Positions 6,658 through 15,895 of a DNA stretch of 39,821 nt are shown in pieces. The notes beneath the pieces are model-generated. The model saw only the letters and a list, made by a program, of their open reading frames with translations. It searched no databases and was not told the DNA's origin. Source of the DNA: Anaerolineae bacterium (lineage in GTDB: Bacteria > Chloroflexota > Anaerolineae > 4572-78 > J111); NCBI GenBank assembly GCA_020433805.1, contig JAGRBZ010000023.1, positions 1 to 39,821 on the forward strand, in the 5' to 3' direction. Position numbers and translations under genes: made by a program. Within the stretch, counting starts at the first letter, position 1. Each line of letters starts with the position of its first letter.

Positions 6658-8133
6658 TTATTGTCCGGCGAGCAACGCCGTGGCTTTGATAATTTCGGCC
6701 AGTTCTACTGTGGCCGGATTAATTTTGTCGAACAATAAATTCGGGAAAAATCCAATGACAAAACATAGGGCAATTAAGGCAAAAGCGATACCCGACTCAC
6801 GAAGGTTCATATCCTTCAGATTTTTATTGGCTTCGTTGAACGGCCCCATCATCATCTTACGGGTAGCGGTCAACAGATACCAGGCCGCCAGCACGATACC
6901 AAACGTACCGAGCGCAGCAGCAATAGGATTGACTTTGAACGTACCGAGCAAAATAACAAATTCGCCGACAAAGCCGTTTAAGCCCGGCAAACCCACCGAT
7001 GAGAAGACGGCCAGCAGGAAGTAGGTTCCAAAGACCGGTACTTTCACCCAGAGACCACCATATTCGCTAAAGAGGCGCGTATGGCGCTGCTCATACAGTA
7101 CCCCAATCAAGAAGAAGAGCATGCCGGTGCTCAAACCGTGGTTAATCATTTGCAGTACCGCGCCGCTCATTCCCTGTTGGCCACCGCTAAAGGTTCCCAG
7201 CACGATAAAACCCATGTGCGCTACCGATGAGTAAGCCACCAATTTCTTAACGTCATCCTGCACCAGTGCAACCAGCGCACCATATAATATGCCGACGATA
7301 GCCAAGGTGACCAGCAATGGCGACCAATAAGCTAACGCATCGGGGAAAAGCGGTATGGCGAACCGCAGATAGCTGTACGTCCCCATTTTCAGCAAAACCC
7401 CGGCCAGCATAATCGAACCGGCCGTCGGTGCTTCAACGTGAGCCGTCGGCAACCAAGTATGCAGCGGGAAAAGCGGCACTTTAACCGAGAAGGCCAGAGC
7501 AAAGGCAAAGAACAGAATTATCTGTAAATTTTGCGACAGTTCAAGGTTATTGACCAACGTTGGCAGGTCAGACGTGCCACCGTTGACATACAGCACTAAC
7601 GCGCCGACCAGCATCAACGTACTACCGGCCATTGTGTAGATGATGAACTTTACCGCGGCGTAGACGCGGCGACTACCACCCCATTTGCCGATAAGCAGTG
7701 CCATCGGAATAAGGCTCGCTTCCCAGAAGAGATAGAAAAGAAACAGGTCGAGCGAGACAAATACGCCGATAACTGCCGCTTCGAGCAGCAGCATCAGGGC
7801 CATATAGCCTTTAAGACCGTCGGTGATGGCCGTCCACGAACTCAAGACTGATATTAGGGTTAAGAAGGTGGTCAGCAAAATCAGAAAGAGACTTAAGCCA
7901 TCGATACCCACATGGTAGGCGATATTAAGTGGGGGTATCCAGGGCCGAAATTCCTCAAACTGGTAGCCGCTAGCATTATCGACAAAACCGAAATAAAGGG
8001 GCAGCGATACAACCAACGCCACAGCGGTTGTCCCCAGAGCCAGCCATTTTACCACATTTTCTTGCTCACGCGGCACAAACGCGATCAAGATTGCGCCGGT
8101 GATAGGAATAAGAATTAGCAGCGAGAGTATCAT
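6658..8133 (-). CDS. nuoM: NADH-quinone oxidoreductase subunit M
   Basis: Antiporter-like membrane subunit of Complex I, 491 residues. Signatures are VKVPLFPLHTWLPTAHVEAP with the conserved helix-7 Lys, and QDDVKKLVAYSSVAHMGFI for the second Lys-bearing helix. The conserved Glu of helix 5 is in FYLFWEASLIPM. It follows nuoL by five bases and precedes nuoN by 27. Length and helix pattern are normal. Confidence 0.97.
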   Translation of the reverse strand: MILSLLILIPITGAILIAFVPREQENVVKWLALGTTAVALVVSLPLYFGFVDNASGYQFEEFRPWIPPLNIAYHVGIDGLSLFLILLTTFLTLISVLSSWTAITDGLKGYMALMLLLEAAVIGVFVSLDLFLFYLFWEASLIPMALLIGKWGGSRRVYAAVKFIIYTMAGSTLMLVGALVLYVNGGTSDLPTLVNNLELSQNLQIILFFAFALAFSVKVPLFPLHTWLPTAHVEAPTAGSIMLAGVLLKMGTYSYLRFAIPLFPDALAYWSPLLVTLAIVGILYGALVALVQDDVKKLVAYSSVAHMGFIVLGTFSGGQQGMSGAVLQMINHGLSTGMLFFLIGVLYEQRHTRLFSEYGGLWVKVPVFGTYFLLAVFSSVGLPGLNGFVGEFVILLGTFKVNPIAAALGTFGIVLAAWYLLTATRKMMMGPFNEANKNLKDMNLRESGIAFALIALCFVIGFFPNLLFDKINPATVELAEIIKATALLAGQ

Positions 8134-8138
8134 TCAAC

Positions 8139-10142
8139 CTACCTTAAAAAGAAGTAGCTAATCATAATGAGAACCCCGATAAATGTAGCCAGGGCATAAT
8201 TGCTCGTGTAGCCGTTTTCCAATTTACTGAGCAGTTTGCCGAACCGCCCCACCAATTTAGCCGAACCGTCAATAAATGTTTCATCGATGATAAGTTTATC
8301 GAGTCCGTTGGCAAAGGCGTTAGATAGCTTCAGTCCCGGCTGGACGAAGAGCGTATCGTACAGTTCATCGATCCAATATTTGTGGGCCAATAGAGCAAAC
8401 AGTGAACGCAGACTGCGGGCAATATTTTGCGGGATAGAAGGCTGGACCATATAGAAGAAATAAGCCAACGCGATACCGCCCACAGCAATAACCGCTGAGG
8501 TACCCATCAAAATATATTCCATAGTAACCGACATGTGATGTTCTTCCGCTCCGTGAGGCAGCTCATACAGAACGTGCTCAAGCCAACCGTCGAGGTAGTG
8601 CGTGAAGCCCATAAACGCGGGTAAGCCCAAAAGACCGCCGAAAATGGCTAAAACGGCCAGAACGCTCAGTGCAAACGTAATCGGTGCTCGGTTTTCGTGG
8701 GCGTGCTCGTAAAGGTGATGGTCACGTGGTTTGCCGTGGAAGGCAATGAAGATGGCCCGGAAGGTATAGAAAGCCGTCATCCCCGCCGTTAAAATCCCGA
8801 AGAACCAGAGAATGGGCGATGCTTCAAAAACGTGGGCTAAAATCTCGTCTTTGGAGAAGAAGCCGGACATCAGTGGGAAACCGGCCAGCGCCAGACCGCC
8901 AATCCAGAAGGTGATCCAGGTGATCTTCATTTTGTCCTTCAAACCACCCATCCGGCGAATGTCGATGACGTCGTGCAGCGCGTGCATAACCGAACCGGCA
9001 CCCAAGAAGAGTAGTGCCTTGAAGAAGGCGTGCGTCACCAGGTGAAACATTCCGGCGGTGTAGGCTCCAACACCAACCGCCGCAAACATATAGCCAAGCT
9101 GACTAACCGTCGAATAAGCCAACACCCGTTTGAGATCGACCTGCACCAGCGCGATGGTGGCGGCAAAGAAGGCGGTTGCCATCCCGATAATGGCGATCCA
9201 CAACGACACGTTAGGAGCCAGCGAGTAGAGAATGTTGCTGCGAACAATCATATACACCCCGGCGGTGACCATCGTCGCTGCGTGGATGAGGGCCGAAACC
9301 GGGGTCGGACCGGCCATCGCGTCGGGGAGCCAGACGTACAGCGGAAGTTGCGCACTTTTCCCGATAGCGCCGACAAAGAGCAGGGCCGTTATCCAGGGAA
9401 TAACCGTGGGCATTGTCTCAGACACGTGTACGGCTTCGGCAAAAACTTCGTCAAATTGAAGTGTGCCGAACGTACTCCAAATGAGGAAGACACCTAACGC
9501 AAAGCCGACGTCACCAATGCGGTTGACGATGAAAGCCTTCATCCCTGACGCTGCCGGTGAAAGCAGCGGCTGCAATTGAACCGGCTCCGTATCGGGGCCG
9601 AGATCGATAGGTGTTTGTTCTTCAGAGGGGCGGTCGAACCAGTAGCCAATCAGCAGATAGGATGATACCCCCACCAGTTCCCAGCCGACGTACATCATCA
9701 GGTAGTTATCGCCCAGCACCAGCACCAACATCGAGGCGATGAACAGGTTGAGGAAGGTGAAGAAACGCGGGAAATCGCGATCATCGTGCGCGTGACCGTG
9801 GTCATCGCGATGCACCATGTAATCGGTGGCATAGACGTGGATCAGAAATCCAACGCCGGTTACCACCAGCACCATCGTCAGCGACAGCGGATCGACCAGC
9901 AGGTTAATCGGCACGGAGAAATCGCCGATGGTTGTCCAATTCCATAAATGAACGGTAACGGCTTCGCCATCGCGCCCCATCGTTTCAAAAAAGGCTCCGA
10001 CCCCCACTAGAAAAGCCAGCAACACCATTAACGGCGCAATAATGCTGACTACCCGATTTCCAAGAAAACGGCGTCCGAATAAGCCGTTAATCAGAAGCCC
10101 GAGTATGGGTAAAGCTATAGTTAACCAGATTAATTGAGTCAT
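8139..10142 (-). CDS. nuoL: NADH-quinone oxidoreductase subunit L
   Basis: Largest antiporter-like subunit of Complex I, about 667 residues, with the long C-terminal amphipathic helix and final membrane segment that brace NuoM and NuoN. Signatures: QLPLYVWLPDAMAGPTPVSA and QVDLKRVLAYSTVSQLGYM. A His/Asp-rich loop (HRDDHGHAHDDRDF, about 112-126) and a second one (PRDHHLYEHAHENR) are present, as in many family members. A GTG at 10148 is possible, but I prefer the ATG at 10142, six bases later, because a GAGTG sequence lies just upstream. Placed between nuoK and nuoM. Confidence 0.97.
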   Translation of the reverse strand: MTQLIWLTIALPILGLLINGLFGRRFLGNRVVSIIAPLMVLLAFLVGVGAFFETMGRDGEAVTVHLWNWTTIGDFSVPINLLVDPLSLTMVLVVTGVGFLIHVYATDYMVHRDDHGHAHDDRDFPRFFTFLNLFIASMLVLVLGDNYLMMYVGWELVGVSSYLLIGYWFDRPSEEQTPIDLGPDTEPVQLQPLLSPAASGMKAFIVNRIGDVGFALGVFLIWSTFGTLQFDEVFAEAVHVSETMPTVIPWITALLFVGAIGKSAQLPLYVWLPDAMAGPTPVSALIHAATMVTAGVYMIVRSNILYSLAPNVSLWIAIIGMATAFFAATIALVQVDLKRVLAYSTVSQLGYMFAAVGVGAYTAGMFHLVTHAFFKALLFLGAGSVMHALHDVIDIRRMGGLKDKMKITWITFWIGGLALAGFPLMSGFFSKDEILAHVFEASPILWFFGILTAGMTAFYTFRAIFIAFHGKPRDHHLYEHAHENRAPITFALSVLAVLAIFGGLLGLPAFMGFTHYLDGWLEHVLYELPHGAEEHHMSVTMEYILMGTSAVIAVGGIALAYFFYMVQPSIPQNIARSLRSLFALLAHKYWIDELYDTLFVQPGLKLSNAFANGLDKLIIDETFIDGSAKLVGRFGKLLSKLENGYTSNYALATFIGVLIMISYFFLR

Positions 10143-10175
10143 AATCACTCACTAAATAGATAAATTCTCGATGAT

Positions 10176-10487
10176 TTAGCCCTGCAACGAATTAAACTCG
10201 TTGATGTCTACCGTATCTTTGTGGCGGTTTAACTCGACCAGTAGCGCCAGACCAATCGCAACTTCCACCGCTGCTACCGCCATAATCATAAAGACAAAAA
10301 TCTGGCCCGTCGTCGAGTCGAGATAGCGAGAGAAGGCAATAAACGTCAGGTTGACGGCATTCATCATCATCTCAACGCACATCAGAACAATGATAACGTT
10401 ACGGCGAATAAGCACGCCGCCGGCTCCGATGGCGAACAGAATGGCACTCAGCAACAGATAATAAGAAAGTGGAACTTGACCAATCAT
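10176..10487 (-). CDS. nuoK: NADH-quinone oxidoreductase subunit K
   Basis: 103-residue, three-helix membrane subunit of Complex I. Conserved Glu residues in membrane helices 2 and 3 are visible ([13 protein letters not shown] and [13 protein letters not shown]); these belong to the proton-conducting path next to NuoJ and NuoN. Its ATG overlaps the stop of the preceding frame in an ATGA junction, which indicates translational coupling. Length is typical. Confidence 0.96.
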   Translation of the reverse strand: MIGQVPLSYYLLLSAILFAIGAGGVLIRRNVIIVLMCVEMMMNAVNLTFIAFSRYLDSTTGQIFVFMIMAVAAVEVAIGLALLVELNRHKDTVDINEFNSLQG

Positions 10488-11014
10488 ACGGCAATACCTT
10501 CTTTTTGCACTAAATTTTTAACCTCACCGAACGTATCGCGCAGCAAGCGCACGGTATTTTCCGTCAGTTTACAATCGGGATCGATGAAGCAACGCATTTG
10601 TCGATAGCGAGAGCGTCGCCAGCTATCGGTGTCGTTGCCAACCATGGCCACCAGTTCTTCGACCTGTTGATCGGTAGCCTGGATGATTTCGATCTGGTCA
10701 AAATCAAACAAGGCTTTCCGGCGCAGCCAATTGACCCGCAGCAGGTCGGGACTGGGGCGCTCTGATTCTTCAGCCCAGGTTGAGTCGAGCACGGCGATGA
10801 TGCGCCGGAAGCGCTGTCGCTGCTGGTGTTGGGCCAGCCAAACTACGCCGACCACACCGACCGACAGCAAAATTGCCACCAATTGGAACGGCAGCAAGTA
10901 ATCGGTAAAGAGTGAAACGGCAATGACCTGAGTTTGTCCAAACTCTTCAACAACTATCTGGCGTGGTTTCGCTGGTAGCACCGAAGATGGTATTTTCAAA
11001 AACGGCAGTACCAA
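10484..11014 (-). CDS. nuoJ: NuoJ C-terminal part plus extra cytosolic tail (frameshifted from nuoJ)
   Basis: This frame holds the missing end of Nuo[23 protein letters not shown] leads into a last membrane helix (about residues 43-60), as at the end of normal NuoJ. About 115 soluble residues follow (to the end, with Trp/Arg-rich and acidic stretches) that I cannot assign; ordinary NuoJ stops soon after the helix. The frame overlaps the first nuoJ part by 68 bases in the +1 register, so a single base in excess or a +1 ribosomal shift around ACGCCAG or TGTTGA would unite them into about 270 residues. The first 25 residues of this open frame are probably not a true N-terminus. The stop overlaps nuoK in an ATGA junction. 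Confidence 0.75.
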   Translation of the reverse strand: MVLPFLKIPSSVLPAKPRQIVVEEFGQTQVIAVSLFTDYLLPFQLVAILLSVGVVGVVWLAQHQQRQRFRRIIAVLDSTWAEESERPSPDLLRVNWLRRKALFDFDQIEIIQATDQQVEELVAMVGNDTDSWRRSRYRQMRCFIDPDCKLTENTVRLLRDTFGEVKNLVQKEGIAV

Positions 11015-11330
11015 CCACCGTTAGCAGTACCAACCCCAGCGCAATCAGCAGCAAATTGCGACCGTTCAGCCAGCTGTCAACCGGCTCTCCTAAATCGGCC
11101 CCCAGCAGCATGACCACAAAGAGGAACAACACCACGATGGCCCCGGCATAAACCAGAATTTGAGCCACCCCCAAGAACTGGGCGTTGAGCATAAAATAGA
11201 AAACCGCCAGCGTGCCAAAGTTCAGCAGCAAAAAGAGGGCGCTGTGAACCACATTTCTGTTGAAGATAACGCCAAGGGCCGCTATCACAGAAATGGCAGC
11301 AACAATAAAAAATAAAATTTGTCCGGGCAT
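10947..11330 (-). CDS. nuoJ: NADH-quinone oxidoreductase subunit J, N-terminal part (frameshifted)
   Basis: 127 residues with the first four membrane helices of NuoJ: FNRNVVHSALFLLLNFGTLA, then AQFLGVAQILVYAGAIVVLF with the conserved pi-bulge region, and the following VVMLLGADLGEP loop. Family members are usually about 165-200 residues and contain a fifth helix starting [10 protein letters not shown]; here the frame ends early at TTPDSC, and that helix is found in the overlapping frame downstream. Either a real mutation, a sequencing error, or a programmed +1 shift is possible. Complex I needs all of NuoJ, so I expect the full protein to be made. Upstream is a 267-bp gap with a palindromic element. 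Confidence 0.9.
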   Translation of the reverse strand: MPGQILFFIVAAISVIAALGVIFNRNVVHSALFLLLNFGTLAVFYFMLNAQFLGVAQILVYAGAIVVLFLFVVMLLGADLGEPVDSWLNGRNLLLIALGLVLLTVVGTAVFENTIFGATSETTPDSC

Positions 11331-11369
11331 ATGAAATTACTCTTCTCAAGAATGGTTTTAAACGTGGTA

Positions 11370-11544
11370 AAACGCTTTTAACACTGCAACACTATGTCTG
11401 CACTTTTTTAGAAACCAGGTTTTTTAGCTTAAAAAAGAGGTACTTTTTGCCTCAAAAGGTTATCAGTTAGGCATCAAAGCCCTGGTTTCGTGCTCCATAC
11501 TTTAAAGTGCAAAGGTAGTAGCTGCAAAAACGTCAAAAGCGTTT
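11370..11544. repeat. Nested palindromic (MITE-like) element inside the nuo operon
   Basis: Between nuoI and nuoJ three inverted-repeat pairs are nested in order: AAACGCTTTT (11370-11379) with AAAAGCGTTT (11535-11544); TGCACTTT (11399-11406) with AAAGTGCA (11514-11521); GAAACCAGG (11411-11419) with CCTGGTTTC (11481-11489). The two flanks align as one imperfect terminal inverted repeat of about 60 bases around an AT-rich core. No coding frame is inside. This is the form of a non-autonomous MITE or a palindromic intergenic repeat. All other nuo gene junctions are 1-68 bp or overlapping, so the extra spacing is explained by this insertion. Confidence 0.7.
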
Positions 11545-11597
11545 ACATCCCATCACCTATGGAACGGGTCAAATTGGCAAACTTCAAAAACGGCTAC

Positions 11598-12113
11598 TTA
11601 CTTTTTACCCCAGGTTTCGGACAGCTTAAATTCTTCGTCGCTGCGTAAAACAATATAATCGGGATCGTGTGGCTCAAGCAGACGTTCTTTGGGATAAATG
11701 GCATCCCAGCGATTGTACTCGGCCAGAGCAAAATCGTGCTCTAACACAATCGCTTCGGTCGGACAGGCTTCGGCGCAGTAGCCGCAGAAAATGCAGCGCA
11801 GCATGTTGATGTCATACGTCGAAGCGTAGCGCTCACCGGGTGAGTAGCGTTTCTCATCCGTATTTTCGGAGGCTTCCACGTAAATACAGTCGGTTGGGCA
11901 AGCCGCCGCGCACAAGGCACAGCCAATGCATCGCTCCAAACCGTTGTCGTAGCGCTTCAGCACATGTCGCCCGCGAAAACGGGGATACACTTCAACCGGC
12001 TCGTCCGGATATTGATGCGTTACCGGCTTTTTGAAAAAATATTTCAGCGTAACCCCCATCGCCTTTGCGATTTCTGCAGACCCGGTTACAACATCTTTCA
12101 ATTGGTTGATCAT
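11598..12113 (-). CDS. nuoI: NADH-quinone oxidoreductase subunit I (2x [4Fe-4S])
   Basis: 171-residue ferredoxin-like subunit of the Complex I connecting module. Two complete cluster motifs are present: [15 protein letters not shown] and [15 protein letters not shown], ligating clusters N6a and N6b, which pass electrons from NuoG to NuoB. Family-typical length and position after nuoH (41 bp). Confidence 0.97.
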   Translation of the reverse strand: MINQLKDVVTGSAEIAKAMGVTLKYFFKKPVTHQYPDEPVEVYPRFRGRHVLKRYDNGLERCIGCALCAAACPTDCIYVEASENTDEKRYSPGERYASTYDINMLRCIFCGYCAEACPTEAIVLEHDFALAEYNRWDAIYPKERLLEPHDPDYIVLRSDEEFKLSETWGKK

Positions 12114-12154
12114 ATTTCGCTATCCTACCTTGTCAGGTCAATACTCGATATTGA

Positions 12155-13204
12155 TTAAAAGAAGAGAATCGCAAGTACAAGCGCCGTAACCGCAGCGTTG
12201 GCAATGCTCAACGGCAGCAGGAACTTCCAGCAAAACTTCATCAGCTTATCAAATCGAACGCGGGGAATACTAACCCGCACCCAAATTATTAAAAACAGCA
12301 CAAACGCAACTTTAATCAGCAGATATACAATTCCTAATACAGGGATTTGCTGCGAGAACGGTCCCAGCCAGCCGCCCAAAAAGATTGTGGCCGTAATAAA
12401 GCTCAGCACAATCATATGGATATATTCTGCGGCGAAGAAAAGTCCGAACTTCATACCGCCATATTCCGTGGCAAAACCGGCAATCAATTCGTTTTCCGTT
12501 TCCGGTAAGTCAAAAGGTGATCGCCCAGCTTCGGCCAGACCACAAATGAAGAAAATGAGAAAGGCAATCGGCTGAATGAAGATAAACCACAAATAGCCGC
12601 CCAGATATGATGCTTGAAAATTGACGATGTCCGTCATCCGCATCGAGCCGACTATGAGAAGAACGCTCAACAGCGCCACGCCCATGGGCAGTTCGTAGCT
12701 AAGCATTTGAGCGCTGGTTCGCAGCCCGCCCAACAGCGAATATTTGTTATTGCTCGACCAGCCGCCTAAGACCACCCCGTATGTTCCCAAACTACCAACG
12801 GCTAAGATATAGAGAACACCCACATTAATGTCAGCCATCCAGGGATAAATGGTGATGGTCGATCCAAAAACCTCAAATGGTAAAACCAACGGTTGAGCAG
12901 CAATCGGAACCACGCCGGCGGCGAGCAAGGCCGGTACCAACGAAACACCGGGAGCCATCAAGTAGACAAGCCGGTCTACGTGACTGGGAATAACTTCTTC
13001 CTTGAAAAACATCTTGAGGCCATCGGCCACAATTTGCAGTGTCCCAAAAGGTCCGACCCGATTTGGGCCGTAGCGCATGGTAAACTTTCCCAGAACCCGC
13101 CGCTCGACCACCGTCATTGCGCCGAAAGCGGCCATCAGTCCGCTCGCCACGGCTCCGATGATGATAATTTGCACGATAATATCGACAAGCAGTTGCTGAT
13201 CCAT
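12155..13204 (-). CDS. nuoH: NADH-quinone oxidoreductase subunit H
   Basis: 349-residue membrane subunit that forms the quinone channel with NuoB and NuoD. Signatures: RRVLGKFTMRYGPNRVGPFG near the N-terminus, GWSSNNKYSLLGGLR, and the acidic loop GRSPFDLPETENELIAGFAT, followed by EYGGMKFGLFFAAEY. Eight to nine membrane helices. The gene follows nuoG by only four bases. Confidence 0.98.
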   Translation of the reverse strand: MDQQLLVDIIVQIIIIGAVASGLMAAFGAMTVVERRVLGKFTMRYGPNRVGPFGTLQIVADGLKMFFKEEVIPSHVDRLVYLMAPGVSLVPALLAAGVVPIAAQPLVLPFEVFGSTITIYPWMADINVGVLYILAVGSLGTYGVVLGGWSSNNKYSLLGGLRTSAQMLSYELPMGVALLSVLLIVGSMRMTDIVNFQASYLGGYLWFIFIQPIAFLIFFICGLAEAGRSPFDLPETENELIAGFATEYGGMKFGLFFAAEYIHMIVLSFITATIFLGGWLGPFSQQIPVLGIVYLLIKVAFVLFLIIWVRVSIPRVRFDKLMKFCWKFLLPLSIANAAVTALVLAILFF

Positions 13205-13208
13205 CAGA

Positions 13209-15875
13209 CTAACTTTTCTCCACTTTTACGGTCGAATACAGGCCATTTGGGCCGACCAATTTTTCGGCAGGGCGACCCGCTAAGTTACGCGGCAACAAAG
13301 CCACGCCTTCGCTTACCGTTCGCTCGATGTATACCGGCACCGTTATAGCGGTCCCGTTTTGCGAAACTGTCACCGAATCACCCGTGGACACGCCCAACTT
13401 TTGGGCATCACTACGCGACAACATGAGTTGCGGTTCAAGAATATGAGCGTTGACAACGTCCGCTTCAGCCAGTAACCGACCACCGTCATACAGCATGCGC
13501 GGAGCAACCAGAGTTAATCCTTGCTCTTGGCTGCTTGCCTTGGCCGGTTCGATAAAGCGTAACGGAATTTTCGGCGCTGAGTCACTTTCGGCGACCGTTG
13601 CCCACTGGATGCCTTCACGAATATCGGTTGTGAAGCTCATGCCTTCATAAATATAGTGTTCTGTCTTACGTTGCAGCGAAATCGGAGCGGTCAGGTTTTT
13701 GAAATCCATTCCGGCGTACAGCGGCACACGCTGCGTAATTTCGGCCATCACCCCATCGGCTGAAGCATAGGCCCAGTCAGCACCAAGTTGCCCGGCAATG
13801 CCGGTGAAAATGAGCCAATCGGCCCAAGCTTTACCCGGCGCGGGCACACCCATATCAAAGGTCTGAACCCGTCGTTCCAAGTTGGTGTATGAACCATCGC
13901 GCTCGGCATTGCCTTTGGCCGGGAGAACGACATCGGCCATTTGCGCGGTTTCGGTTAGGAACAACTCTTGCACCACCAGGAAATCGAGCTGTTGCAGGGC
14001 TTGTTTGTAACTTTCGCTCTCAACGGCGGGGTCGGCAGCGGCAATGAGCAAGCCTTTGACACCGCCGGCCGTTAACATCTCTACTGCGGACAGACCGGCA
14101 TTCGATTCAACCGGCTTGTAGCCCGGCAACCGATCCGGCAAGATGCCCATATCGATTGCGCCTCGGCTGTTGGCGTGAGGCAGAACGGCAATCACACCGT
14201 TGTTAGGCTTACCGGCGTGTCCGGTAGCCAGCGCCAACGCTTCCAGAGCAGCTCGCAGCGCGGGGTCATTTCCGGCTTCAAGGCCAAAGATGATGATGCC
14301 GTTTTCGGCTTCGGCAAAGGCTTTGGCCGCAGCGTCAATGGCGTTGGTCGTAAGTCCGGTAGCCTCGGCCACTTTATCAGCGCCAAAATTTTTCAAGGCT
14401 TTCTCAAGATCGGCCATGCCGCTTGTGCGGCTGTCGGCCCATTCTTTGGCGACTAGACCTTGGCTTACAACAGAAGCCAGCAGTCCAAGGGCCAGTCTAG
14501 CCGCTGAACCATAGTTATAGCGCAACGTGGTTTGAACCTGAGCATCCAGTTTGGTGCGACGTCCACCGGCATTGATGACGTGAGCGCCTCGCTTCACCGA
14601 AGCCCCGGCCACCCGCAGATAGAGAATAGGAGCGTCTTGATCAAGATCGGCCCCGATATTCAAAATCGTTGTGCCTTTGCCGACACTTCCTAAATCGGTG
14701 CCGACGCCAACGCCAACCGTAAAGGCGGTCTCATCTTCCAGCGCAGCGGAAAGGCCCACGCGATGGTCGATGTTGTTGGTGCCGATGATTTCACGGAACA
14801 GCTTTTGGAAGACGTACAAATCTTCGTTCGTCAGCCGCGCTCCGGCGATACCGCCTAAGCTATCGGCTCCGTTGGCGGATTTGATAGCGCCGAATTTTTC
14901 ACCAATTAAGCTCAGAGCTTCATCCCAGGTGGCCTCAACCAGCTCCTCGCCTTTGCGAATGAGCGGCGTGGTCAAACGGTCAGGACTGCCGTTGAAATGA
15001 TGCCCGAAGCGGCCTTTATCGCAGATCCAAAGCTCGTTGACGGCCTCATTTTGACGCGGCATAATGCGTCGAATAGTACCGGCACGTGTCCCCAGTACGG
15101 TGTTACAACCAACCCCGCAGTGGTTACAGAGGCTCGGCACGTTGGTCATTTCCCAGGCCCGCGCGCCGAAACGAAAATCGCGCGTGGTCAGCGCTCCAAC
15201 CGGACAGACATCGGTTGTGTTGCCGGAGTAGTGGCTGTCGAAACCGGGCTTGGAGTAGCTGACGATGTGCGCTCGGCGACCGCGATTTTCGATGGCCAGC
15301 ACCGGATCGAAAGCGATCTCCTGTTGAAAGCGCACGCAGCGAGCGCAGATGATACAGCGCTCCATATCGAGCACGATCAAATCACCCAGCGGGTAGCGCT
15401 TCGGGAAATGTTGTTTATCTTCGTAATCGAAGCGGCTGTTGCCCGGACCGTGGCGAATGGTTAAATCTTGCAGCGGACACTCGCCACCTTTATCGCAAAC
15501 CGGACAGTCGAGCGGGTGGCTGGTCAGCAAAAATTCCAGTACCGCCTTGCGGTCATCAACCGCGGCTTCAGAGGTATCGACTTTAACTACCATGCCTTCG
15601 GAGACGGTGGTGGTACAGGCGGTCATCGGCTTGGGAAAGAAGCGAACAACCGGGTTGCCGTCCTCATCCAATTCCGGTTTACCGGTTCCACGATCAATGG
15701 CCGGCTGGCCGACTTCGACCAGGCACATGCGGCACATCCCGACCGGATCCATTTTGCCGTGATAGCAAAAAACCGGAATCTCATTCTCAATTTGTTTAGC
15801 GGCTTCCACGATCAGCGTGCCTTTGGGCACCGTCACTTGAACGCCGTCAATCGTTAGTGTAACGTTATCTGACAT
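13209..15875 (-). CDS. nuoG: NADH-quinone oxidoreductase subunit G
   Basis: 888-residue iron-sulfur subunit of the NADH dehydrogenase arm. In order: N-terminal [2Fe-2S] domain (CYHGKMDPVGMCRMC), the DCPVCDKGGECPLQD segment of a His/Cys-ligated [4Fe-4S] cluster, a [4Fe-4S] motif CIICARC with its partner CPVGAL, a fourth cluster motif CNHCGVGC (the N7 site present only in some bacteria), then a molybdopterin-oxidoreductase-like body. The C-terminal 130 residues form a molydopterin dinucleotide-binding-like beta domain. It lies 20 bp after nuoF and overlaps nothing; length is normal for the long bacterial form. Confidence 0.97.
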   Translation of the reverse strand: MSDNVTLTIDGVQVTVPKGTLIVEAAKQIENEIPVFCYHGKMDPVGMCRMCLVEVGQPAIDRGTGKPELDEDGNPVVRFFPKPMTACTTTVSEGMVVKVDTSEAAVDDRKAVLEFLLTSHPLDCPVCDKGGECPLQDLTIRHGPGNSRFDYEDKQHFPKRYPLGDLIVLDMERCIICARCVRFQQEIAFDPVLAIENRGRRAHIVSYSKPGFDSHYSGNTTDVCPVGALTTRDFRFGARAWEMTNVPSLCNHCGVGCNTVLGTRAGTIRRIMPRQNEAVNELWICDKGRFGHHFNGSPDRLTTPLIRKGEELVEATWDEALSLIGEKFGAIKSANGADSLGGIAGARLTNEDLYVFQKLFREIIGTNNIDHRVGLSAALEDETAFTVGVGVGTDLGSVGKGTTILNIGADLDQDAPILYLRVAGASVKRGAHVINAGGRRTKLDAQVQTTLRYNYGSAARLALGLLASVVSQGLVAKEWADSRTSGMADLEKALKNFGADKVAEATGLTTNAIDAAAKAFAEAENGIIIFGLEAGNDPALRAALEALALATGHAGKPNNGVIAVLPHANSRGAIDMGILPDRLPGYKPVESNAGLSAVEMLTAGGVKGLLIAAADPAVESESYKQALQQLDFLVVQELFLTETAQMADVVLPAKGNAERDGSYTNLERRVQTFDMGVPAPGKAWADWLIFTGIAGQLGADWAYASADGVMAEITQRVPLYAGMDFKNLTAPISLQRKTEHYIYEGMSFTTDIREGIQWATVAESDSAPKIPLRFIEPAKASSQEQGLTLVAPRMLYDGGRLLAEADVVNAHILEPQLMLSRSDAQKLGVSTGDSVTVSQNGTAITVPVYIERTVSEGVALLPRNLAGRPAEKLVGPNGLYSTVKVEKS

Positions 15876-15895
15876 CTCTTTTCCTCAACCCGGCC

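Noticed and set aside
10484..11014. Independent gene between nuoJ and nuoK
   Set aside because: Its first membrane helix carries the LFTDYLLPF signature that belongs to NuoJ, so it is the displaced end of NuoJ, not a separate subunit; only the tail is new.
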